This document shows, in pieces, positions 1 to 8,134 of a DNA stretch of 21,977 nt (positions are counted from its first letter, which is position 1; each line of letters begins with the position of its first letter). Both the position numbers and the translations under genes were made by a program. Source of the stretch: Fragilariopsis cylindrus CCMP1102 (Eukaryota; Bacillariophyta; Bacillariophyceae; Bacillariales; Bacillariaceae); contig FMBT01000189.1 of assembly GCA_900095095.1 (NCBI GenBank), forward strand, positions 1 through 21,977, in the 5' to 3' direction. Under the pieces are notes generated by a model. It did no database searches and was not told the origin of the DNA. It worked only from the letters and a program-made list of their open reading frames with translations.

Positions 1-174
1 TTCTCGCAGTTGTCTATCAAGTTCGAGACAAAATACAGCATTAAAAAGTTTTGTTTATGGCATAACTAGCTATTATCGAAGATTGCGCATTGTAAATTTC
101 CGTACATTTCAGTAATATTTATATACTGTAAGCTAATTCTATATATTTCTCTTTATTTCCATAGTCGACCTCTA

Positions 175-323
175 TCATTCCCAGGTTGTAATCGCATCAA
201 GTTGGTGTTATTCGAACTCATGTCTTGAATGATCTTGTCATCCTTCCCGCGTTGTAATCGAATCAAGTTGTAGTGTTTTGATCTTGAATGATATGGTATC
301 TTTCTCTCCTTGCAATCACATCA
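175..323. repeat. Degenerate ~62-bp tandem repeat, about 2.4 copies
   Basis: The phrase TTGTAATCGCATCAAGTTG at about 186 returns as TTGTAATCGAATCAAGTTG at about 252 and as TTGCAATCACATCAA at about 310. The flanking words TTCCC and TCTTGAATGAT also recur with the same spacing. Unit length is roughly 60-66 bp and the copies have diverged. It lies in non-coding DNA and its function is unknown. Confidence 0.65.
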
Positions 324-517
324 ATATACTGTATGATCTATGGCCGTCGTAGTACTGTATGCAAAGTCGTTGGGCACAATCGTGCACCTTCAGACGTCGA
401 CTTTTAGTCGATCTGGTCGAACTGGTCGTCAGGGTCTTAGTCAGTCCACGCGCCAGTTTTTAAACTTTTTTTTATTTTAGTTTTTTTAATTTCTTGTTTT
501 TAATTAAATTTGAAAGC

Positions 518-535
518 CGGGCGTAATATCGCCCG
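518..535. promoter_or_regulatory. GC-rich inverted repeat CGGGCG-N6-CGCCCG
   Basis: Six-base perfect arms flank the spacer TAATAT, about 200 bp upstream of the E2F start codon, followed directly by CGCAA. The GC-rich arms stand out in AT-rich surroundings. The CCCGCGC half resembles the GC core of E2F sites (TTTSSCGC), so feedback by an E2F protein is possible, but the consensus match is imperfect and this is inference. Confidence 0.3.
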
Positions 536-737
536 CGCAACCCGCTCAACTTGACATGTAAAAAAGATTCAAAAAAAACTGTAAGAGATAATTAAAATTT
601 CAAATTACTTGTTCATCATAAATTTATGTTTTAGTACACCCAACTAAGTCGAGCCAGATACAAAACATTGCCGAGAGATAGCTGTAACCTTAAAACACAA
701 CGTTTCAAGACAAGAAATACTGATTAAAGATTTGATA

Positions 738-2339
738 ATGGCTGAAGTTGGTGTTCCATTAAAGAAGAAGACGTCATCTCCACCTGCTGCTACAAGTAGT
801 GCAGGTAATGGTAATGTCGCGGTGAATAATAGTAGCGGAGGTGATCTGTTTTCACCAACTTCGGCTGCAGCTTGGGCACTATCAACTTTACACAATTTCG
901 GAGCTGCAGCTCCTCAAAATGACATTGCGCAGCGTCCAACCACGGATTCACTGACCGGCACCCGTCTCTTCAACAATGGAAGCGTCAATCCAAAGGAAAC
1001 TTTGAAAGCTTCGACTGAATCTGATAAGGTTTTAAATCCAGTAGAGAACTCTGTCGGAACAACTACATTTACAGAAAGAGAACTTTCAATGTCAGGATTA
1101 GCGGCGTCGCACGCAACAACAGCCGTCACTTGGGGACAGCCACAGTTCCAACAACCTAATAATGTAAGTACAAATCGGAATTGTACGATGTGATCGATCG
1201 ACCGATCGAGACATCGATGTTCAACAGTCTTATCTCACTTCAACTGCTTATCTTATCTTTCTTCGATCTCATCATACTTTCTGTAATGTTCCCAGTCAAA
1301 ATCGTTGACCCATCCCCTCATGTCATGCGTAATACGCATGAGATGCAATCTTCGGGCTCCGCCCTACGTGGAAAACCCCTTGCTCGTATGAATACAATGA
1401 CAAGCATGGTCACCCCGACACCAAAAAAGCTTAAAGTAGATGCAAAAGGTAGTTCTTCCTCCACCTATTCACGCAAAAAGAAAAGCCTGGGTGTCCTAGC
1501 AGAGAACTTCCTCAACCATTACAAGGATAAGCCACGAGGCTCGGTTATTATTGTCGACAATGCTGCTGTAGATCTTGGAGTAGAACGTCGTAGGATCTAC
1601 GATGTTGTCAATATATTAGAATCCATTTCGTTGGTTGAAAAGAAACAAAAGAATACGTACTCTTGGATGGGAATGGACCACTTGGATGGTATGTTCTGTG
1701 ATCTACAGGCCAAGGCTATCTTAGATTACCCCCAAGATGCTAAAAAGCACCTTGGTCTTGAAGATGAGAAAGAGGTTAATCCCTTGTCTTTCAATCAATT
1801 GAATCATTACCATCAGGATTCGAAGAAAGAAAACAAATCTCTTGCGAAACTTAGTCAGGAGTTCCTACAAGTATTTCTTGTTGGTTTCGGAACTCTCTCT
1901 CTTCCCGAGGCCTCTGACAAGATCCAAGGTACGACATCCAGGGAGGAGCTCGTAGCCATGGGTGGTGGCGCTCGTGTCAAAGCAGCAGAAGGAGATGCTC
2001 AGCTCCTGGATCAGAACCAGGACTAGAACCAAATGAAAAGGAGACAAGGCCGCAGCGGCGCGTGGACTCAAAACAAAAATCCGACGCCTGTACGACATTG
2101 CTAATGTTTTTCTAAGTGTAGGACTTCTGAAAAAGGTTGATAATGTTGATACTTCCAGGCGTCCAAACTTTGCTTGGAGCTATAAACTCAGTGCCCGAGA
2201 TCTATACAAATTACATCAGACATCAATGCAGATGAATTCGTTGGTTGGACCACTCTACACAACTTCTACGTACACAGAAAACACTGGATTAGTGAAAGCC
2301 CGCGTCTACGCGAACATTCCTAGTGCACATATGAATTGA
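738..2339 (+). CDS. Atypical E2F transcription factor with two DNA-binding domains (E2F7/E2F8/DEL-like)
   Basis: Atypical E2Fs bind E2F sites without a DP partner, through two winged-helix domains in one chain, and usually repress S-phase genes or control endoreduplication. Proposed exons are 738-1163, 1343-1961 and 2056-2339, giving 442 aa. The first intron has a strong GTAAGT donor at 1164; its acceptor at 1341-1342 is chosen for frame and is uncertain. The second intron (94 nt, weak GTGGTG donor) removes an in-frame stop at 2024 and restores the second domain. DBD1 lies at about aa 187-255 and has ERRRIYDVVNILES, then a TYSW end. DBD2 lies at about aa 305-394 and has KSLAKLSQEF, LSLPEAS, then KTKIRRLYDIANVF and FAWSY. 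The first 142 aa are Ala/Ser/Thr-rich and lack a recognised domain. No DP-dimerisation or Rb-binding region is visible, as expected for this class. The ATG at 738 is the first in frame. Family assignment is firm; exon borders are not. Confidence 0.85.
1164..1342 (+). other. Probable intron 1 of the E2F gene
   Basis: The donor AAT|GTAAGT at 1164 is strong and in phase 0. The obvious pyrimidine-flanked acceptor CCCAG at about 1296 gives the wrong frame and an early stop. The first plausible phase-0 acceptor is AG at 1341-1342, just before ATGCAATC. A weaker alternative is a donor GTACGA near 1181 with the CCCAG acceptor. The segment contains repeated GATCGATC words (1191-1218) and a 19-bp palindrome at its 3' end. 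Confidence 0.5.
1323..1341. other. 19-bp perfect palindrome at the E2F intron 1 / exon 2 border
   Basis: TCATGCGTA and TACGCATGA are perfect 9-base arms around a single A. It could be a protein-binding palindrome, or an RNA hairpin covering the proposed acceptor. It may also be chance inside coding sequence, if the exon actually starts upstream. Confidence 0.5.
1962..2055 (+). other. Probable intron 2 of the E2F gene (inside DBD2)
   Basis: Reading straight through gives a stop at 2024 while the conserved RRLYDIAN helix sits in another frame at about 2074-2100. Removing 94 nt from the donor at 1962 to the acceptor CGCAG at 2055 joins ATG G to CG GCG. This yields a DBD2 linker of normal length compared with animal E2F7/8. 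The size matches other introns here (95-98 nt). The donor is weak, so a frameshift or a different donor (1929 or 1975) remains possible. Confidence 0.5.
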
Positions 2340-2514
2340 ATCCATGATAACAATAAGTAGTATTAGTGAGTGTTCATATCAAACTACCCTGTTTAAATTT
2401 TTTTTGCCAATACCGATTCTTCTTTGATTAAGTAAATTGTAACTGTATTCAATAATTCGGAGTGACATAAGTTTGTGATGACAACACTCATTTCTGTGGA
2501 CTTGATACTTCTGG

Positions 2515-3265
2515 TTGGATATATGTTTTGTGACAACAGATTTATGTAGGTTATCAAACCTGAATATTATTACTTCTCTTTCAATCAAAACCAGTAGAGA
2601 CGTATCAAAGGATGACATGAGGAGACTCTAGACGTTTTCAATCTCTTAATCTCTACACTACTGTACGACAAACAGTACACTACCGATAAGTAGGGCCATA
2701 GATATGGCTGCCTTCGTTGTCTCAATGTATGTAACATCCAAACTTCGGTAATTCTAAGTAGAGTATCCTACCTTTCTGAATATTAAGCGTACTGATAGCG
2801 CTGGAGTCAACATTCCAGCATATAGAGTGATGGCACCAAGTCATGGTCTCATTTGGCTGCTGGCATTCCACGTTCTTTCAAATGATTGCGGCAATTTCCT
2901 ATTCTTGGAACAACCGCTGGAGTAAATCTTCTTGACTTGTTAATTAAAACTCTGCTTGTATAGTGTTTCGTGACGACAGCTTAATGCAACTTATCCAAAC
3001 TAGATCCATTTTCTTCCCTTCCTGTCAAAACTAGTGGAGACATGGGTAGCCTTTGGAAACTCCTAATCATTAAACCTCTAGGCTACTACTGTACGATAGT
3101 AAAATACAAGGAAGCTCGGCAATGAATATGGCTGCCTTCGTAGCAGAAATGACTTATAGAAAGTCTTGTTCTCATTTGGCTTGTGACATTTCACAGTCTT
3201 CTTTTGACTGTGATGATTTCCTCCTGTTCTTGGGTCGACCGTAAGCATTTTTGTGGAGCTACTAA
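2515..3265. repeat. Degenerate tandem duplication, two units of about 320-430 bp
   Basis: Unit 1 (about 2515-2935) and unit 2 (about 2945-3265) share ordered landmarks. These are TGTGACAACAG/CGTGACGACAG (about 2530/2970), ACTACTGTACGA (about 2657/3085), ATGGCTGCCTTCGT (about 2705/3127) and CTCATTTGGCT (about 2847/3171), followed by similar TTTCCT..TTCTTGG words. Spacing falls from about 440 to 325 because of internal deletions. On the minus strand both units keep a related reading, SLLVLIERE..DNLHKSVVTKH in one and SPLVLTGREE..DKLH-stop-AVVTKH in the other. They may therefore derive from duplicated coding DNA. Confidence 0.6.
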
Positions 3266-6190
3266 AGTCAATGATCTTAACCTTGATGCGTTGGAAGCTA
3301 ATGTATCCAGGAGCTACCAGGATTCGAGGGAAGAGGAAAGATAGAAGGAATTTGTCATAGTCTTTAGCTTACAGTGGGACCAGCATTAGAAGTTGGTGCT
3401 GAGTCTCTCGTCGTTTTCTCCCTACGGATCCTTAACCTTCTGTTGAGAATCTAAGTTAAGTATCATTACCAAACAAATTCCGGATGAGGGTGGATTTGCT
3501 CAAACCATGGACTAAGCTAGACTAAAAGTAACGTATGTAGCCATGTTGGTTGTTTTGGACTAAGAAGCCGCTTGTGACGAAGTGGATAGATGTACCAGCC
3601 TCAACAACAGGTAAAGTTTTAGCAGTAAGTAGGAGTCGAATATTCTGAAAACATTAGACTTAACATTGATGTATTGACGTGCAAATTTGATGTAGTATTG
3701 ACGTTGTATAGACTATTTAAGTGCTAAGAAGAATTTGAGCAGGAAAAAATCAGTCTGTGCATTTGAGTAGACGGGTTAAGGAATCGTCTTCACGGATACA
3801 ACGTGAAAATCTAGTAAAATACTTAGGTGACGAGTTGAAGAAGTGTCTCGCCAATTATTCTTCACGACTAACAACCAAACCAATCAGAATGATCGTGTAA
3901 GCGGCTATCATCATTTCAATCTGCAATGTTTAATATATCACTTTCGGAAGTAGACTTCGGTCAAATAGCAATATACAAATCTCGAGTTGCATCAACTTTT
4001 CCAAGATACATCAAGTTTTGGAGGTAAATCCTACAGAATGCCGTTGCCTTGTTTAAGTCGTTGTGGCAGTGGCTCTTTACCATTTTCATATCGAATAAAA
4101 ATCCAAAGCTCGAATAACCTTTTGCTGTGGTGCTAATACTACTGCTATGTCTTCCGTCTACAATCATTTGGCTCATTTACCAACAGCTCGTCGACAGCTT
4201 TCAGCATATAAACGACCAACGGAATCCGGGCTCTCTTATCCAAAAACGTAATCATAAGGATTATTCTGATCTACACCATGATTTTCCGTTCTTCATTAGC
4301 AAATGCGTAGCTAAGGGTAAAATATGGTATCTTTAAACAAATAGAGGTTGACGAACTCATGGTCGATCAGACCTCATTATTTGTTACTGAAGAGTAACTC
4401 AACAGTTAAAATAAGCGCAAATTTAATTGACTATGATTAACTGAAGAGCTGCTTCTACATGTTTGCACAAGAATTCACCGATGACCGCGTAGAATCGCAA
4501 AAAAAATCTAGGCGATGCTTCAAGAATACAGGAAGCGTGGATAAACTTTTGCACCAACTCGCTTTTCAAGTCGTACAATCCGGGTAATAAGTTTATAGTG
4601 AGATTAACACGTCACCCTCCTGCTACAATCTCTCTATATTTCAATCTTAATTTACCTCAATTTGTGCCTATGCTCACAACTTCGGTTGTATCAATATTTT
4701 TGTTCCTTCATGACGCAGTGGACAAGTCGCATTATCCTAGCAAAGTTCCGATTCGAAACATCGATAAGCATTAACCTCGGTTTGATGCTGCAATCAGCAC
4801 AGATACCACAATTGGACGAAACCACCACTTTGTTCGTCGTCGACTTTCACAAGAATGGTTCATTTGAGAGCTTCAATTGTTGCAGCTACTTAACTACGGT
4901 ATATCAAGTTGAATGGCGTAGCGGGTTAGACAAATGCAGAACAGTAGAGCAGCAAAACCTTGTGTATTTTTCATGCTGGCATAGATGAATAGAAAGTTAC
5001 ATCGACAGCCACAACTTTTTTATCATCATAGTTTAACCCCGAACATGCTTGTTTCTCCTAAATTAGCGAATATAGTATCAGCGTGCTTGTTTTTACTGTG
5101 GGACAGCATGGTTCGTCAATTTTTCGCAGTAGCGTGCAAAGCATATCGTAAGATAATTTTAACGACACTATTGTCTGGCTTGTGAAGCTCTGTCATATTT
5201 AAGTCGTATCTAGTACCTAGTTTGACACGATTATATTTCTTTACGCCTACTGGAAGCCGTCGTTAAAGAAATGCAAATCTCTTCGATTATTGCTCTGCTG
5301 CCCTAAATCAACCGTTTTTTCGAACAGATCCACCACTTGCGCAAACAAAGTAAATAATCTTGTTTGACTGTGAGATTTGAAGTTCGAGTTTTTTGTGTGC
5401 GTATGATGAGTACGATAAGAAAAAGGGCACAGAGAGGAGAAGGAAAAAGAATTGTGTTGTTTTAATTTTATCATCGAAATTAGTTTATTTGGTATGGAAA
5501 AAGATTTGATTTGACCCTTAACCGTGTCTTCTATTCTCAATTCGAGAGTCTTTTTTAAAGACGCTTAATTCCGACTCTTCTCGATAGGTCTTTCCCCCCC
5601 AATCAGGTTTTAGGGGCTCACAGCTCGGAAAGGGTACCGAAATGAATTATCTTACATTTAGATTCAATACATCATAGGTCTCTCAAAGAACGTTTTAAGG
5701 CTAGCGTGTGCTGACAGTTATGTAATTGAATCACTTAAAGTTGTTGTTTGCCGATTGTGTTAAGATGGAATGGACTGGATATTGCCGACACCAAAGGCTT
5801 GTCAATAATACAGAGTTGTTCGTTATCCTAGAAAAACAGATTCTAGTTGATCAGTGGAATCGTACAATGTATTACTATTGCTCAGCGTCCAAAAGTTTGT
5901 GTAGGTTACTGTATCAGAATCGATGTTGGTATCTGCGTACTCTTAAGAAAACGGAGGATCTCGCTACATAATATTCGCGCTTAAAATGCTTGGATTCGTA
6001 CTATCCTTTCCATCCACCGATTGAGTCCCGAATAATTTTTCTCATTTTTTTCTGTCAGTATCATAGGATACCCCTTACAGTTTGTAAGCTTCAGTCATGG
6101 CGGCCCATGCTCTCTATTGACAATCCCTGAATACTTGGTATGCTGGAATCAAAGAATTCTCCCTTTTACTGTCAATTCAGTTTCTCATAG

Positions 6191-6240
6191 CGGTAAAGAA
6201 AACCGTGAGTTTCGCTCACGATATCCCAGCGAGGACTGGG
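6191..6240. other. Cluster of three short hairpins
   Basis: Three consecutive inverted repeats follow one another within 50 bases: CGGT/ACCG (6191-6205), CGTGAG/CTCACG (6204-6220) and CCCAG/CTGGG (6225-6240). The middle one could be drawn as a tRNA anticodon arm, but the D- and T-arm consensus bases are absent. No RNA gene is claimed. Confidence 0.35.
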
Positions 6241-6696
6241 TCGAAATTTGTCACAAAATTAGCTTGATCTATTGTAAGCCCTTGCTCTGGTAGTATATAT
6301 TGACAGCTGTGCGGATGGCATTACTACATTCATACTTATGTTTGTTGAATTTTTCTGCTTATGAAGAGACACATTCTCACATGCGATGTACTTCTTCTCA
6401 TATAAAGCTGGAAGGTGCATTATCTCTACATGGATATATATCATCACAAGTGGTGCAATGAATCAGACCAGATTGTCTGTCAATCTCCTCCTTAAGACTA
6501 CTTCTGTAGCAGCATAATGTGGTGTGGTTGGACGCAAAAATTTCTTGCTACATATAAGGTCACCATTGATATGTTGATAACACTGACTTAGCTTGTCAAC
6601 AGGAGCAAAAAACAACAGAAAGCACAGCTTACCCCTTTTCCCCTGAGCTTATGTTAGATAAATGGCCAGGTTGTGCCGAGAGGTTAGTAGGGTGAT

Positions 6697-7346
6697 TCAG
6701 GATTCTCTTTTTGCAAATGTGCTGTGAGGGTCATTCATGCTTTCATCCTCAGTAGTATTCCTAGAAGGGAAAGCTGAACTTAATAGTGGAGAGAATTTTT
6801 GAGTTTCTCTGTTGTCAGTTCCTGTCTTGGTCTCAGGAATGAAGTAGTCAGCAAATGCCAGTCAAGTGAGTCATTGGTCAGGTTCTTCATCTGGACAGCT
6901 TCTTACACCAGCCAATCCGCTCCCATCCCTTGCTTTCTTGTTGTCACGAAGTCTTTGCTCTGAATCACTTGACCTGTTGTTGAATGAATCCGCTTCCAAC
7001 ATTGTGATGAGTTTTGCTGAGAGATGGGAAATTATTTTGTTGCTCCTCCTGAATGGCAAAGAAGTACTTTACGTTCTCCAATAATCCAATACTTTTCATT
7101 CACTGCTCCAAGAAGGCTGAGATTATTCATCAGCTCCTTTTCTGAAGGTTGGGGAGGTGTTAGGTTGAATCTGAAAACACTCATAAGTAGAACCTCTCAT
7201 GCTGCCTTTGTTCGGAGTTAGAAACCAATCAGTTTTGATGAATTTTCCCATGAGATGCCCAACAGTCCCACAATGCCATTCGTACAGATCAATCTATTGA
7301 TGCGAGCTTTTAATCCTGTTCTGAAGGCTTCTGATGGGCCTGGACC
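6697..7346 (-). pseudogene. Broken coding-like remnant, origin unknown
   Basis: Four adjacent minus-strand stretches read like protein but are split by stops and frame changes. They are 7221-7346 (42 codons, with GLKARINRLICTNGIVGLL), 7032-7184 (50 codons, with FRFNLTPPQPSEKEL), 6871-7065 (about 64 codons, charged) and 6697-6861 (about 54 codons, with FADYFIPETKTGTDNRE). The first two share one frame and the last two share another. No domain is recognised. This could be a decayed transposon or host gene, or chance open frames. Confidence 0.3.
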
Positions 7347-7629
7347 TTACTAGATTCAAAAAAATCACAGCCCAAAACCCTCATCCTGAGATTTCCCTGA
7401 CCAAACAAGAAAGTCCAGATCCTTTTCTCTCTTTCCTCATAAGATTATATAAAACTAACCTGCTGGGCAGGTTCAATATTTGTTTCACCTACAACTGGTG
7501 TGGAGATTCTACCTGTTGCTAATCAATTTCATTGTTGTAGTTTGTCTAGAGTGGTTTAGAGTATGTACTGCAACACTACATGTATGTTAAATGATAGGTT
7601 ATTCCAAATACTTGTGGTATGATTGAAGG

Positions 7630-7639
7630 ATGACGTCAT
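7630..7639. promoter_or_regulatory. Perfect CRE-like palindrome ATGACGTCAT
   Basis: TGACGTCA is the full cAMP-response element bound by bZIP factors. In diatoms, CRE-type sites are known in CO2- and light-responsive promoters such as carbonic anhydrase genes. Here it lies about 500 bp upstream of the plastid SDR gene. One perfect 10-bp palindrome can occur by chance, so a regulatory role is inference. Confidence 0.35.
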
Positions 7640-7837
7640 GTTCTTTAAACCTGCCTACCTGTAAGCGTGTGTGTGATAACATGTAATCAATGTTGTAATT
7701 CAAGTAACACTAAGTACTAGACACATAGAAACACTGAAATATATTACTGAGAATAAAATTTATTGTCTACTTTGACATTGTAGGATGAATCATTATTGTC
7801 TATTGAAGAGGAGTACTCGAATGGTACTGTAAGTAGC

Positions 7838-7904
7838 AGTAAGCAGTAGGAGCTAAGTTAGCTCCAACTGCGTACTATTTTTTTATCAAGATTTTTTTTT
7901 TTTT
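7838..7904 (+). other. 39-nt stem-loop followed by T7 and T13 runs
   Basis: The arms pair outward as GGAGCTAA/TTAGCTCC around a single G, then GCAGT/ACTGC, then AGTA/TACT, with two single mismatches between blocks (7838-7876; 17 of 19 positions paired). T7 starts at 7878 and T13 at 7892. The arrangement resembles the end of a Pol III transcript or a structured small RNA, but no internal Pol III promoter boxes were recognised. Confidence 0.55.
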
Positions 7905-7943
7905 ACAGTTACTTAGTCAGTAATTACATGTACTACTTTTCTA

Positions 7944-8085
7944 TTAACGCAATCTTCGATCTTGTGATTCATTCATATCCGTAAATCGCGTAAAGTTAAA
8001 GTGTTTTGCCGGTACACCCACTTGTACGCAAGATTATTTATTTTACATGAAGTTAATAGTAACGCAATCTTCAATATTGTGGATT
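7944..8085. repeat. Pair of 26-bp direct repeats upstream of the SDR gene
   Basis: TAACGCAATCTTCGATCTTG at about 7945 and TAACGCAATCTTCAATATTG at 8060 are near copies about 115 bp apart, each followed by a GATT word. The 13-base core CGCAATCTTCGAT also occurs inverted at 75-87. The second copy lies about 50 bp before the SDR start codon, so these could be promoter elements. Confidence 0.5.
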
Positions 8086-8134
8086 ATCAATCAGTATCAA
8101 TATTCTAATATCTAATCAACGTATCAAACAGAAA

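Larger units (their letters stand above)
1..737. promoter_or_regulatory. Upstream region of the atypical E2F gene
   Basis: No gene is visible in these 737 bases. They contain a degenerate tandem repeat (175-323), a GACGTC core near 394, a small GC-rich inverted repeat at 518-535 in otherwise AT-rich DNA, and poly-T/poly-A tracts around 465-505. Three TACTGTA heptamers lie at 124, 327 and 353. The stretch most likely holds the promoter and 5' UTR of the E2F gene starting at 738. No TATA box can be assigned with confidence. Confidence 0.5.
2340..8134. other. 5.8-kb gene-poor region
   Basis: No ORF here has a recognisable domain, and most of the longer ones lack an ATG or are short and unsupported. 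Visible structure consists of a decayed ~430-bp tandem duplication (about 2515-3265), a broken minus-strand ORF set (6697-7346), three small adjacent hairpins (6191-6240), a CRE palindrome (7630-7639), a 39-nt stem-loop with T-runs (7838-7904), and a pair of direct repeats (7944-8085). Minus-strand segments at 3961-4176 and about 4155-4366 read open with a few stops and could be further decayed coding DNA. The pattern is what old transposon or pseudogene debris would look like. Confidence 0.5.

Noticed and set aside
3961..4366. Minus-strand open stretches including IPLVVYMLKAVDELLVNEP and KGYSSFGFLFDMKMVKS
   Set aside because: They are protein-like in places but split by several stops in two frames with no known match. 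They may be decayed coding DNA, but too weak to list as a gene.
4662..5185. Two overlapping plus-strand ORFs (108 and 66 codons)
   Set aside because: The first starts at TTG, with its first ATG 17 codons in. There is no domain, composition is like background, and no intron signals are evident.
5247..5540. Minus-strand ORF of 97 codons
   Set aside because: It starts at TTG, with the first ATG 23 codons in, and has low-complexity Phe/Ser/His composition with no recognisable feature.
6191..6250. Possible tRNA-Glu: hairpin CGTGA-GTTTCGC-TCACG with T33 and a TTC anticodon
   Set aside because: The putative D loop has no GG, the T arm lacks TTCRA in its loop, and no acceptor stem pairs across the ends.
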